DNA of 57,697 nucleotides from NCBI GenBank assembly GCA_025362035.1, contig JANYIN010000145.1, forward strand, positions 1 through 57,697, given 5' to 3'. Position numbers and translations under genes: made by a program. The notes beneath the pieces were generated by a model, which made no database searches, was not told where the DNA came from, and was given only the letters and a program-made list of their open reading frames with translations. This document shows positions 1 through 8,650 of this stretch, piece after piece (within the stretch, counting starts at the first letter, position 1; each line of letters opens with the position of its first letter). The DNA comes from Gemmatimonadaceae bacterium (GTDB lineage Bacteria; Gemmatimonadota; Gemmatimonadetes; Gemmatimonadales; Gemmatimonadaceae).

Positions 1-114
1 ATGGAGCTCGATCTGCTTAAAAGGGGGCTCATCAGCGTCCCCGAGATGAACAACGAGCGATCGTTGATTACCTCCGGACCGGCGGCTGTCATGCCGCGCG
101 AGGCTGCGCCATGA
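1..114 (+). CDS. IS3-type OrfA, C-terminal fragment
   Basis: An open frame enters from the left edge and ends at TGA 112-114; the visible residues include ELDLLKRG and a NNERSLI segment. Its position just before and overlapping the orfB frame matches the orfA/orfB layout of IS3 elements. The orfB frame lies at -1 relative to this one and opens after a TAA at 18-20. The run AAAAGGGGG at 19-27 is therefore a possible -1 slippage site for making an OrfAB fusion. That is inference from layout only. Confidence 0.4.
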   Translation: MELDLLKRGLISVPEMNNERSLITSGPAAVMPREAAP

Positions 115-923
115 TCGGGTTCCCCCGCAGCACCTACTACCGGCGTCCCACCGCCACGACTGCCCCTGAGGCTGATGCGCCGTTGGCCGCGGCCATCACC
201 GCCGTGCGCACAGCCTTCCCAGCCTATGGGTACCGTCGAGGGACGAAGGAACTGCGTCGTCGTGGCGTGTGTGTGAATCACAAGCGCGTTCAGCGCGTGA
301 TGCGCACGTTCCTCGCTCCGCCCAGTCGCCGCAGACGACCCACCGTGCTCGCTGACGGGTGCGCCGAAGACGCGGCCATCTATCCCAACCTGCGCACGGG
401 CGTCGTGCCAAGCGGACCCGATCAGCTCTGGGTCGCGGATCTCACCTATGTGCGCGTCGCGCTCCGCTTTGTGTTTCTCGCCGTCGTCCTCGACGCCTGG
501 TCACGCAAGGTGGTCGGCTACGCCGTCGGTCCCGTTCTCGACGCGCGACTTCCGCTCGCCGCGCTTGATGCGGCCGTGGAAAGCCACCAGCCGGCCCGCG
601 GTTGCATTCACCACTCGGACCGTGGCAATACGCATCGCGACGCTACCGGGAGGCATTGTCCATCGCGGGCTTGCGCGGCTCCACGTCACGCGCCGGCAAT
701 CCCTACGACAACGCCCACGCCGAAAGCTTCTTGAAGACCTTCAAGCACGAGGAGGCGCTGCTGACCCCATACCAGTACCATGGACGATCTGCTCACGCGC
801 CTTCCGGAGTATCTCGAGCACACCTACAATCGCCAACGCCTCCACTCCGCCCTCGGGTACCTGCCCCCGGACGAATTCGAGGCCCAACAGCAGCAGCGTG
901 TGATCTCAACGGTTAAATCCTGA
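21..923 (+). pseudogene. IS3-family transposase OrfB, broken by two frameshifts
   Basis: This is an integrase-like DDE transposase. The first frame runs from about 21 through the HTH_21-like segment (FPRSTYYRR) and the first catalytic Asp (WVADLTYV) to the HHSDRG motif near 625. The sequence then continues in another frame (QYASRRYREAL, then NAHAESFLKTFK with the catalytic Glu) to about 775. It returns to the original frame for the C-terminal LEHTYNRQRLHSALGY, ending at TGA 921-923. All three DDE positions are recognisable but are spread over shifted frames, so no full-length transposase is made. An ATG exists at 111, but homology begins upstream of it. Confidence 0.8.
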
Positions 924-1007
924 CCCTTCCGCTGTCCAACAGCGAGGGGTCACTCCAGATTCTAAGCAATTTCACACCTTTGCTAACAAGTTCTAGCGCG
1001 AGGAGCC

Positions 1008-1056
1008 GCCTCGCGCATCCGCCTGTTGCCGCGCGCAGCCCGTTCCAGGAATCGCT
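1008..1056 (-). pseudogene. Remnant of a second copy of the coiled-coil gene at 2787-3116
   Basis: About 46 of 50 bases at 1008-1056 match 2863-2912, which lies inside the small minus-strand gene downstream. A 3-base insertion is the main difference. On the minus strand it encodes a DSWNGLRAA-like segment matching DSWNALRAA of the intact protein, and the similarity stops abruptly on both sides. It is directly followed by a CATGGCAG...TTGCCATG palindrome of the type that also flanks the intact gene. This is a gene fragment and not an expressed gene. Confidence 0.6.
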
Positions 1057-1074
1057 CATGGCAGCTTTGCCATG
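1057..1074. repeat. Isolated copy of the CATGGCA palindrome
   Basis: CATGGCAGCTTTGCCATG is a 7-bp inverted repeat with a 4-base centre. It differs by one or two central bases from the cores of the 60-bp repeats at 3313-3560. It abuts the gene remnant at 1008-1056, so the two appear to have moved together. Confidence 0.6.
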
Positions 1075-1254
1075 AGGCGAGCTGTGGCGAGTAGGGCGCC
1101 GCACCCGCCGCATCGCCCGTCGCCCTGGGAAGGTTCGCCTGGAGCGCGTCGTAGACGTGAAGCGCGGGCGGTCGTCTGCGTCTTGAGCGCCGACGCGCCG
1201 CGCCATAGTTTGGCCCGCACCCCCTTCTTGCTCCGCGCTTCCCACGGAACCCCA

Positions 1255-2676
1255 ATGACGCGTCGATACATCCGCCTGCTCAGCGCGATGGCGCTCCTCG
1301 CTCTGCCCGCATCCACCGCGATCGCGCAGAACGGACAATTCGATTTAGAGAGGACAAGAACGGTGCTGTCCCGCCTGATCGAAAAGACGCTCGCCGACAA
1401 TGGCGTGCCGTCGATGTCGATCGCGCTGGTACGCGGCGACTCGGTCGTCTGGACGGCGGCGTTCGGGTACGTCAACATGCACACCCGCACACCCGCCACC
1501 ACCGAAACGCTCTACAGCACTGGATCATCATTCAAGTCAGTCACCGCAACCGCGGTGATGCAGCTCGCCGAACAGGGCAAGCTCAAGCTCGACGATCCGA
1601 TCAACAAATACCTCGGCGAGAGCCAGGTGAAGGATTCGAGCTCGAAGCCAGTGACCTTCACGCACCTGCTCTCACACTGGTCCGGCCTCACGAACGGCGC
1701 GGAGACGCAACCGATCTGGAGCCGCAAGTTGCCGAAGACGCTCGACGGCTTTACATCTGCCCTCGCGTGGGTTCGCGCGCCGGAGACGAAGTGGGAATAC
1801 AACAACTTCGCCTACGGCACGGCGGGCCTTCTCGTGCAGAAGATCTCCGGCACCGAGTACGAGAAGTACATCGTCGACAACATCCTCAAGCCGCTCGGCG
1901 TGACGACGCCGCATCCGGTCTATCCATCTCCCGATATGGTCGAGAGGATGGCGTTGCCGTACAGCGCGGGAGGTAACTTCGGCAAGCCGATGCCGGTGGA
2001 GCAGGTGCACTTCGATGTCTATCCCGCCGGTGACATCTATCTCACCGCGGACGACATGGCGCACTACCTCATCGCGCAGCTCAACGGTGGTGTCTACCAC
2101 GGCAACCGGATCCTGTCAGAACAGTCCGTGCGCGAGATGCACAAGGAGCGCTTTGGTGGCGACTATGGATTCGGGTTCTGGATGGTTCATGACACCGTGA
2201 GCGGTCACACGCTGATCCATCATGGCGGCGCGATTCAGGGCCAGCGCGCGTTCCTGATCGGCGACCTCGATGCGAAGGTCGGCCTCTATTACATGACCAA
2301 TTCCGATTTCCTTCCGGATGCGACTCCGCCCGCGCAGTCGGAGATCACGTATGCAGCGCTCAAGCTGTTACGCGGCGAGAAGTACGTCCCTCGGCCCGAG
2401 CAGAAGGGAATTGCAGTCGACGAGAAGTTGCTGAACAGCTACGTCGGTACTTATGAGATTGGGCGGCAGACGGTCGTCGTGAGCCGCATCGGCAAGGCGC
2501 TCGCGTTTCAACAAACCGGCCAGTCGACAATCACCGAGCTGGTCGCGGAGACTCCTTCGCGTTTCCTCCTCAAGGGCAACAAGATCTCAATCTCCTTCGA
2601 AGGTGACGCTGGTAGCATTGACCGACTCGTCGTCGAGGCCGGCGGCCAGCGCCAAGTCGCAACGCGCCGCAAGTAG
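1255..2676 (+). CDS. Secreted serine hydrolase, class C beta-lactamase family
   Basis: A 473-residue protein with an N-terminal signal peptide (hydrophobic residues 8-23, then AIAQN). Its beta-lactamase/DD-peptidase fold (PF00144 type) shows all three active-site elements: SSFK at 91-94 (SxxK, Ser91 nucleophile), YNN at 182-184 (YxN) and HHGG at 322-325 (HxG). The last ~90 residues look like the small beta-barrel domain often fused to these enzymes. The family includes esterases, D-aminopeptidases and peptidases, so activity on beta-lactams should not be assumed. The ATG at 1255 places the signal peptide at the extreme N-terminus; the frame is open further upstream but without such features. 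It stands alone between an IS remnant and a tRNA-like fragment. Confidence 0.85.
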   Translation: MTRRYIRLLSAMALLALPASTAIAQNGQFDLERTRTVLSRLIEKTLADNGVPSMSIALVRGDSVVWTAAFGYVNMHTRTPATTETLYSTGSSFKSVTATAVMQLAEQGKLKLDDPINKYLGESQVKDSSSKPVTFTHLLSHWSGLTNGAETQPIWSRKLPKTLDGFTSALAWVRAPETKWEYNNFAYGTAGLLVQKISGTEYEKYIVDNILKPLGVTTPHPVYPSPDMVERMALPYSAGGNFGKPMPVEQVHFDVYPAGDIYLTADDMAHYLIAQLNGGVYHGNRILSEQSVREMHKERFGGDYGFGFWMVHDTVSGHTLIHHGGAIQGQRAFLIGDLDAKVGLYYMTNSDFLPDATPPAQSEITYAALKLLRGEKYVPRPEQKGIAVDEKLLNSYVGTYEIGRQTVVVSRIGKALAFQQTGQSTITELVAETPSRFLLKGNKISISFEGDAGSIDRLVVEAGGQRQVATRRK

Positions 2677-2683
2677 CCGAAGT

Positions 2684-2722
2684 TAGGGGGCGAGGTACGT
2701 GGTTCGATTCCCGCGCCTCCAC
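2684..2722 (+). other. tRNA/tmRNA 3'-end-like fragment (possible attachment site)
   Basis: GGTTCGATTCCCGCGCCTCC at 2701-2720 has the form of a tRNA or tmRNA T-loop (TTCGATT) followed by a 3' acceptor strand CGCCTCC and an A. A GGGGGCG at 2685-2691 can pair with CGCCTCC (one G-U). The T-stem pairs only imperfectly, and there is no room for D and anticodon arms because the serine-hydrolase stop codon is at 2674-2676. No CCA follows. It is best read as the 3' end of a tRNA or ssrA gene left by integration or deletion, and not as a functional RNA. Confidence 0.4.
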
Positions 2723-2786
2723 TGACTTAGGTTCCAGAACGCGCACGGTGGGGTGGCTGCGTCGCCCGGGCAGCCTTCTCTGTCCG

Positions 2787-3116
2787 CTACAATATCGGCA
2801 TCGGCCCAACGGCGAAGATGTCCCGGTACAGCTCGAACAGCGCCTTGGCGACCTCCTGTTGTGCCGCTTCGCGCATCCGCTGAGCCGCGCGCAGCGCGTT
2901 CCAGGAATCGACGGCGACCTTTTCCGCATCGAGGGTCTTCTTGAGCTGAGCCTCCAACTGTGCCTGAGGAGTGCTCGCGAGCTTCTTGTCCTCCGCCTCG
3001 GCTACGGCCACCTTTTTGTCCTTGTCCTTTTCAGCTTGAGCTTCGGCGTCCCTGGCATCTTGAAGCCGCTTGGCCGCCCTCTCGAGATCCTTCAGGTCCT
3101 CCTGCAGATCCCCCAT
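2787..3116 (-). CDS. Small alanine/lysine-rich coiled-coil protein
   Basis: A 109-residue protein that I do not recognise. It is almost entirely charged and helical, rich in Ala, Lys, Glu and Gln, and starts MGDLQEDLKDLERAAKRL. Long heptad-like stretches predict a coiled coil over most of its length. There is no signal peptide or membrane segment, so it is probably cytosolic. The start is chosen from a strong ribosome-binding site, AAAGGGAGG, seven bases before ATG 3116. A truncated, diverged copy of the DSWNALRAA region lies at 1008-1056, so the gene belonged to a locus that was duplicated. The gene stands between the tRNA-like fragment and the 60-bp repeats. Confidence 0.65.
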   Translation of the reverse strand: MGDLQEDLKDLERAAKRLQDARDAEAQAEKDKDKKVAVAEAEDKKLASTPQAQLEAQLKKTLDAEKVAVDSWNALRAAQRMREAAQQEVAKALFELYRDIFAVGPMPIL

Positions 3117-3312
3117 GACGTTCCTCCCTTTGGCTGACTCCCGCCACGCCCCTCGAGGGCGGGAGGCCACCCATGGTCCATCCTCGCGCACTGGCGATTA
3201 TGCTCGCAAGAGCCACGAGGCGCAAACCGACGCTTAGAAAAGTCTCAGTGCCATAGCATTCGCGCCTGGATTGGTAGTGCTACGAAAGCGCAGGAATCGC
3301 GAGGGGCCGAGT

Positions 3313-3432
3313 CCGAGAGAATAGCGCTTGTTTGCGCTACGCAGCCCTCATGGCAGCGTTGCCATGAGGCGACCGAGAGAATAGCACTTGCTTGCGCTAC
3401 GCCGCCCTCATGGCAGCGTTGCCATTTGGTGA
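3313..3432. repeat. Two tandem 60-bp repeats with palindromic core
   Basis: Two copies lie head to tail with an exact 60-bp period, at 3313-3372 and 3373-3432. They share CCGAGAGAATAGC, a TTGCGCTACGC segment and the palindrome CATGGCAGCGTTGCCATG (3349-3366). In the second copy the right arm ends in ATTTGG instead of ATGAGG. No open reading frame crosses them. They occupy the non-coding gap between the coiled-coil gene and the SH3 gene, and can form strong hairpins in DNA or RNA. Confidence 0.85.
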
Positions 3433-3500
3433 CGTCACAAAGCAGCGGCGCCGCGCCTGTAAAGTGTGCAATTCAATCGCCGTTGACATCCGTGACCGAG

Positions 3501-3560
3501 CGCGCGAGAATTACACGTGCGTGCGCTTCGCAGTCCATGGCAGCATTGCCATGAGGGCGC
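3501..3560. repeat. Third, diverged copy of the 60-bp repeat
   Basis: The third copy shows the same order of elements: GAGAATTACACG, TGCGCTTCGCAG and the palindrome CATGGCAGCATTGCCATG at 3536-3553. It is separated by about 70 bp from the tandem pair and ends about 70 bp before the SH3 gene's start codon. It could therefore lie in the 5' untranslated leader of that gene. Confidence 0.75.
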
Positions 3561-3627
3561 ACCTATGAGTCACCTCCCGCGCGGCACCACAGCGCAAAAC
3601 GCGCGACCTCCAGCGCGGAGATCTCCA

Positions 3628-4566
3628 ATGAACGCCTCCCTCCTGCGACTCATGCCACTGGTCGTCTTCGGCATCGCAACCGCCAACGCCCAACAGCTCA
3701 CCACCACTGAGGACGTGAACGTGCGGCGCGGGCCCTCGACGCGCTCCGCAGTCATAACGACCCTTGTCGGGGGCACGGATGTGACACTGCTGCGGAAGAG
3801 GAGCGGCTTCGATCGCGTCCAGACCAGCGACGGCACCATTGGCTGGATCTACGGACGCTATCTCACTGGCGCAGCGGCACCGAGCGGCGACACTCCACCG
3901 AGCGTTGTCACTCCACCGAGCGTTGTCACTCCACCGACGACCCCGTCATCGGGCACCGTAAGTGTCGCCGCCGGGACGTATCACGCGTGTGATATAATGG
4001 GCAAGATCAGTCCGAATGCGCCAAACGTTTCGGCGCTTCAGCAGCTCAACCTACAGAAGAACCGCGCGACCGACCCGGCTGACGCGGACATAGACCCGAC
4101 TTTCACGCTGGCGAATCTTCTTCAGCCTAAGCCCGACGACAATCGCTTCGACGCCACAAAGGGCGGCGTCATCGAAGGCATTGTCGTCGATGCCAAGGTG
4201 GGCGGAGTAGAGACCGTCAACTGCAAGGCGACCGATCCGGTGTATCGCGATACGCACATCGAAGTGGCGCAACAGTCGTCCGCGGCAGCCACCGCACGTG
4301 TCATCGTGGAAGTCACTCCGCGGTGGCGAGACGCGATGTCAAAGACAGGCGCAGACTGGACCACGCCGGGATTGAAGGCGCTGTGCGGACATCACGTGCG
4401 ATTTCGTGGCTGGGTGATGTTCGATGCCGAGCATCGGGCGCAGGCGAAGAACACGGCGCCGACCAACGCGAACGACTGGCGGGCGACGGTGTGGGAGCTG
4501 CATCCCGTCACGTCATTCGAGGTGCTGGACCCCCAGGCCTCCGGTGCGGCCTGCCTGACGCCGTGA
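3628..4566 (+). CDS. Exported SH3-domain protein with an OB-like C-terminal half
   Basis: A 312-residue protein with a signal peptide (about residues 1-20, cleaved near ANAQQ). A bacterial SH3 domain follows (about 21-80; DVNVRRGPSTRS and GWIYGRYL are typical), then a Pro/Thr linker with PPSVVT repeats encoded by an 18-bp tandem duplication near 3900-3935. The rest is a roughly 200-residue region with four Cys and a beta-rich pattern around CGHHVRFRGWVMFD. I do not recognise this second domain; the pattern would suit an OB-like barrel. The start at 3628 is supported by GGAG upstream and by the signal peptide beginning there. SH3 domains of this type usually bind cell-wall or protein ligands outside the cytoplasm. 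Confidence 0.75.
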   Translation: MNASLLRLMPLVVFGIATANAQQLTTTEDVNVRRGPSTRSAVITTLVGGTDVTLLRKRSGFDRVQTSDGTIGWIYGRYLTGAAAPSGDTPPSVVTPPSVVTPPTTPSSGTVSVAAGTYHACDIMGKISPNAPNVSALQQLNLQKNRATDPADADIDPTFTLANLLQPKPDDNRFDATKGGVIEGIVVDAKVGGVETVNCKATDPVYRDTHIEVAQQSSAAATARVIVEVTPRWRDAMSKTGADWTTPGLKALCGHHVRFRGWVMFDAEHRAQAKNTAPTNANDWRATVWELHPVTSFEVLDPQASGAACLTP

Positions 4567-4597
4567 GATAGCATGGACGTCCCGTACCGGGCGCGCC

Positions 4598-7321
4598 ATG
4601 TTTCAGGCTGTGCAACTGAACCAACACCCTGAAGAAGTTCAACAGCTCAATGCCGCCTTGTCCGGCCGGTATCGCATTGAGCGCGAGCTTGGCGCAGGCG
4701 GAATGGCCACGGTGTATCTGGCCCACGATCAGCGGCACGATCGCCACGTAGCACTCAAGGTGCTTCGCCCGGAATTCGCAGGGCTGGTCGGCGCGGCGCG
4801 ATTCCTCCACGAAATACGTACCACCGCCAACCTGCAGCATCCGCACATCCTGCCGCTCTACGACTCCGGCGAAATTGAGGGTACGGTCTTCTACGTCATG
4901 CCGGTTGTGGAAGGCGACTCGCTGCGCACACGTCTGAACCGCGACAAGCAGCTTCCGGTCGCCGACGCCCTCCGGATCGCGACCGACGTTGCCGGTGCGC
5001 TGGACTACGCCCATCGCCATGGCGTCATTCACCGCGATATCAAGCCGGAGAACGTCCTGTTGCAAGAAGGCTCGGCGCTGGTGGCCGACTTCGGCATCGC
5101 GCTGGCGGCAGCCGGCGCGGAGGGCGGTCGCCTTACCGAAACGGGACTCTCCGTAGGCACGCCGGCCTACATGTCGCCCGAACAGGCAATGGGCGAACGC
5201 GACCTGACGGCCCGCAGCGATGTCTTCAGTCTGGGATGCGTCGTCTACGAGATGCTCGTTGGCGAGCCGCCGTTTGCCGGACCCACTGCTCAAGCGGTGA
5301 TCGCACGAACCATGTCGCACGAGCCGCGTGCGCCAAGTGACATGCGTCGAAGTGTGCCGGCGCACGTTGATGCCGCAATCCTCCGCGCGCTGGAAAAAGT
5401 TCCGGCCGACCGCTGGGGCAGTGCAGGTGAGTTCACCGCGGCGCTGAACGATCCCGCCTCGCTGCACGCTGCGGAACAGACCAGGTCGCGCGCCGTTACT
5501 GATCGTGGGCGCCTACCGGCCGCGCGCTCAGTATGGGTTCCGGGCGTTGCGTTGGCGGTCGGACTGATACTCGGACTCATTGCCGCTTCGATTCTCAACC
5601 AGGCAAGACCCAAAGTGACGCCCGAGCCGAGGCGCTGGAGTATCGCGTTGCCGGACAGTTCGCCGATGATCGCCGCCCGCGATCACTTTGGCATCGAGCA
5701 GCGGTCACTGGCGATCTCGCGCGACGGACGCAAGCTGGTCTACGTGTCGCCAACGAGTTCCGGCACGCGTCTGTCCATCGTCCGACTGGACCTCGGTACG
5801 ACCACCGCTCTGCGCGGAACCGACGACGCTCGACTTCCGGCGTTTTCTCCCGATGGTCGCTTCGTCGCCTTCGTCGCATCCGATTCCGAAGTTCGAAAGG
5901 TGTCGCTCGACGATGGCACCTCGACGAGAGTGACGGCGACGAAAAATCCCTGGTCACTGGCATGGCTGGACGACGACCAGATCTACTTTTCCGATGCAGA
6001 CTGCCCGCGAGTCGTCACTGCCGGGGGTGGACCGTCCCGACCCGTGGGAGGAATGGCGTGTCGCGGTGAGTTCCTGGGATCGTCGATCGATCGGATTGGG
6101 ACGCGATTCGATTGGCTTGCCATGTCGGGACCTCGCGGACTCCAGATCCTCTCCACAGCGAATGGCGAGCTTCGACCGCTGACCTTGCCACGGCCGCCCG
6201 CCGGCACTGGAAGCACGGCGGCAATTCCTGCGAGCTCCCCGCAATTCGCCGCGCCGGGATTCATTGCGTTCGTCCGTGACAGCACGCTGCTCGCCGCACC
6301 GTTCGCGCTCTCGCCGCCGAGGTTTCTGGGCCAGCCGCAGGCCGTGTTGACTGGAATTCGACACGAGAGCGTGTCGCAGCATGCGCAAATGGACGTTTCC
6401 TCGGATGGGACGCTCGTCTGGGCACCCGGAGGGTATGAGGCCTCTGCCCGATTCGTCTGGACACGACCGGACGGCACACTGCAGGACACCACCTTTGTTC
6501 CACCAATGGTCGTCGCGAGCTACGCCCTCTCCCCGGACGGCCACCACCTCGCGATCGACGAGGGGCTACCGGACGGCCGCCGTCAACTCGTGATCGCGGA
6601 TCTGGAGCACCACGTGCTCGATCGGGTCGACTATCCGCTCGAGATGGACCCGACGAACTGGGTTCATGGAGGACGTGCGGTCGCGGTTCGTGTGCATCGC
6701 CGCGACGGGTCTGTCCGCGGCGGTCTGGTGACCCCTGGTTCGCCGTCGCCAGTGGACACGGTCTCGTGGGGGCTCTACAACGAGTCCCCGGACGGCACGC
6801 TTCGCTGTCGCGACCAGGGAGGCGCGGGCGCGAACACCGGGTCGGTCGACAGCGCGAATGCCGGCGTCGTCATTTGGAGATCGGCCGGTAATGCAGACTC
6901 CATGCGCGTCGGCGCGCACGACGGTGGATGGTGCCGATTCTCGCCGAATGGTCGGTTCGTGTCGTGGGTCAGTCCGGAAGGATTGTTCGTGGCTCCGACC
7001 GATCGTCGCGCCCTGCAATCACGCGTGCAGGTCGCGCCATCGGGCGCGGACGAGCCGCGCTGGCGGCCCGACGGTCGCGCGGTCGTATACCGAAGGGCAA
7101 CTCGATGGTACGAGGTACCGGTCCCGGACGCTGATCTCAAGCCCGTGGGCGCACCCCGAGTACTGTTTCAGGGCGCGTTCCTGCAGGCCTGGGCAAGTTG
7201 GGAGTTGGGGCCCGACGGCCGATTCCTGCTGTTGCAAGGCGAGCGGCCCATCCTTGCGACACGATTGAACGTCATGACAGGCTTTCCACGGTTTCTCGAG
7301 GAGAGACTGGCGAAGCCGTGA
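4598..7321 (+). CDS. Ser/Thr protein kinase with TolB-like propeller
   Basis: A 907-residue transmembrane Hanks-type kinase. The kinase domain (about 24-285) has a Gly loop LGAGGMATVY, Lys54 in VALKVL, HRDIKPEN (Asp147), DFG (164-166) and GTPAYMSPEQ, so it should be active. A single membrane helix follows at about 310-332. The C-terminal ~570 residues contain repeated SPDG/SRDG-type PD40/WD40-like strands, predicted to fold as an extracytoplasmic beta-propeller. This architecture suggests sensing by the propeller and signalling by cytosolic phosphorylation. No obvious partner lies in the same operon, and a ~390-bp gap follows. Confidence 0.92.
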   Translation: MFQAVQLNQHPEEVQQLNAALSGRYRIERELGAGGMATVYLAHDQRHDRHVALKVLRPEFAGLVGAARFLHEIRTTANLQHPHILPLYDSGEIEGTVFYVMPVVEGDSLRTRLNRDKQLPVADALRIATDVAGALDYAHRHGVIHRDIKPENVLLQEGSALVADFGIALAAAGAEGGRLTETGLSVGTPAYMSPEQAMGERDLTARSDVFSLGCVVYEMLVGEPPFAGPTAQAVIARTMSHEPRAPSDMRRSVPAHVDAAILRALEKVPADRWGSAGEFTAALNDPASLHAAEQTRSRAVTDRGRLPAARSVWVPGVALAVGLILGLIAASILNQARPKVTPEPRRWSIALPDSSPMIAARDHFGIEQRSLAISRDGRKLVYVSPTSSGTRLSIVRLDLGTTTALRGTDDARLPAFSPDGRFVAFVASDSEVRKVSLDDGTSTRVTATKNPWSLAWLDDDQIYFSDADCPRVVTAGGGPSRPVGGMACRGEFLGSSIDRIGTRFDWLAMSGPRGLQILSTANGELRPLTLPRPPAGTGSTAAIPASSPQFAAPGFIAFVRDSTLLAAPFALSPPRFLGQPQAVLTGIRHESVSQHAQMDVSSDGTLVWAPGGYEASARFVWTRPDGTLQDTTFVPPMVVASYALSPDGHHLAIDEGLPDGRRQLVIADLEHHVLDRVDYPLEMDPTNWVHGGRAVAVRVHRRDGSVRGGLVTPGSPSPVDTVSWGLYNESPDGTLRCRDQGGAGANTGSVDSANAGVVIWRSAGNADSMRVGAHDGGWCRFSPNGRFVSWVSPEGLFVAPTDRRALQSRVQVAPSGADEPRWRPDGRAVVYRRATRWYEVPVPDADLKPVGAPRVLFQGAFLQAWASWELGPDGRFLLLQGERPILATRLNVMTGFPRFLEERLAKP

Positions 7322-7712
7322 CGCTGCACCGCGTAGTCGCCACTCGCGTTTCGACTCGGCGCCTCGATGAGATCGAGCCGCACGATTGCTGACCTGCTGC
7401 AGCGCTTTGTCGTTGCGCCGACGGGTAACGAAGCGAGGTATCGCGTGCGCGAGCAACTCGCCAGTCGGACTACGGCACCGTGGAAGCAAGGGAAAACTGT
7501 TGCTTCGATGCAACAGTCTTGACTCGCGCGAGAGGGACTGCGTCTCCAAATCACTGTAGCGGACTGTGATAACTCTCTATCGCAGCGAGAGATGCGTGGA
7601 AGTAACGGAGAAATGCACGCGGACTGGTTAATTGGCGGATGTGTGGGTGCTAGAAATCATCCCTCTCGGCGCTTTTGGCATAACCCTTCCTTCTCCTACC
7701 ACGGTGGTAAAG
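7322..7712. other. Intergenic region with an 8-bp perfect hairpin
   Basis: No convincing gene is seen between the kinase and the PEP-CTERM gene. The notable element is ACTGTTGC/GCAACAGT at 7496-7517, a perfect 8-bp stem with the loop TTCGAT. No T-run follows it, so it is not a classical terminator; it may be an operator or an RNA structure. Its right arm, GATGCAACAG, is the reverse complement of CTGTTGCATC found in the 21-bp array at 17746-17755. That may be chance. Confidence 0.4.
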
Positions 7713-8636
7713 ATGCTCCGCTCGCTGATCGCACGAAATGCAATTCTACGGAGCTGTATTGCCCTCCCCCTGCTGCTCGCACCGCAACTTGCCAGAGGGC
7801 AGTTTTCGGGTACGAACATGACCCTCCAGGGTGACTATTCGGTTGGCAACTACGTTCAATCGGGGGGGGGACCCGCAGTCGTGGCCGGTTTCACTGACGG
7901 CGCGTTGCATTCTGCGCAGTTTTCCTTGAGCCCAATCGGCGGGACATCCGAGCAAGGGCATGGTAGCGGGCAGGCGTCCTTTGGTTCGCTTCAGGCTTCT
8001 GGATATGGCCAGGCGAGCGCGACGTTTGCAGGGCTCTGGGGCGAATCGGCGGGTGCGGATTTTTCCACGCATACCACTTGGTACGATCGATTGACGGTCC
8101 ATGGCAACGGGCAACTTGTTTTCAACCTCGCGCTGTCGAGCGCGCAGAGAATCGTCGGCGGAACTTCGCAGTCTCCCGGTTCGTGCGTTGAATTCGGCGT
8201 GGCCCTGTCCTCGGGGTATCCGGGCGGCAACTGCAGCCTCGCGGCCGCCCGATTCGAGTTCGGAAGCGGCTTCATGGAGGCGCTCAATAGCACCGATCCG
8301 AATGCGGCGATCCCCTATCAGACCCCCCTGACGTTCACGCTCGCGGTCCACAACGGCGACCAGCTGAACGTGGACGGGATTCTGAACACATTCGCGTCCA
8401 CCTGCCAGAGCAGCGCTCCTGACTGCGTGCCTCAAAGTCCGGTGTTTTACTCATGGTCCGACGTGCAGGCCTCAGCGAACTTCTATATCGACGCGACGGG
8501 CGGGGCGACCTACCTGACCGACAGCGGCAACAACTACGCAACGCTGTCGGCAACCCCGGAACCGGCGAGCGTCGTTCTGCTTGGCACTGGCTTGGTTGCG
8601 CTCTTCGGCATCGCGCGGAAGAGAAAGGTCGCATAG
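7713..8636 (+). CDS. PEP-CTERM sorting-signal protein
   Basis: A 307-residue secreted protein. It has an N-terminal signal peptide (residues about 1-30, ending ARGQ), a low-complexity Gly/Ser/Gln-rich beta region, and the C-terminal signature TPEPASVVLLGTGLVAL followed by ARKRKVA. That is the PEP motif, membrane helix and basic tail recognised by exosortase systems. Such proteins are normally sorted at the inner membrane and released into an extracellular matrix. The start at 7713 is chosen because it begins the signal peptide. No exosortase gene is present in this window. The convergent neighbour, 14 bp away, encodes a BTAD/TPR regulator. Confidence 0.85.
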   Translation: MLRSLIARNAILRSCIALPLLLAPQLARGQFSGTNMTLQGDYSVGNYVQSGGGPAVVAGFTDGALHSAQFSLSPIGGTSEQGHGSGQASFGSLQASGYGQASATFAGLWGESAGADFSTHTTWYDRLTVHGNGQLVFNLALSSAQRIVGGTSQSPGSCVEFGVALSSGYPGGNCSLAAARFEFGSGFMEALNSTDPNAAIPYQTPLTFTLAVHNGDQLNVDGILNTFASTCQSSAPDCVPQSPVFYSWSDVQASANFYIDATGGATYLTDSGNNYATLSATPEPASVVLLGTGLVALFGIARKRKVA

Positions 8637-8650
8637 GAAGGACCCGCAAT

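Larger units (their letters stand above)
1..955 (+). mobile_element. Truncated IS3-family insertion sequence
   Basis: The segment holds the end of a small upstream frame and an interrupted IS3-type DDE transposase, so it is the right-hand part of an IS3-family element whose left end lies outside the window. Coding similarity ends at the stop at 921-923. The following bases to about 955 contain GGGGTCACTCCAG and may include the right terminal repeat, but without the left end this cannot be confirmed. The element sits upstream of gene fragments and palindromic repeats, as in a region that has been rearranged. Confidence 0.7.

Noticed and set aside
2684..2722. A functional tRNA gene
   Set aside because: There is no D arm or anticodon arm, and the T-stem pairs poorly; only the 3' end resembles a tRNA or tmRNA.
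7496..7517. Rho-independent terminator of the kinase gene
   Set aside because: The hairpin is perfect but lies about 175 bp past the stop and is followed by CTTGAC rather than a T-run.
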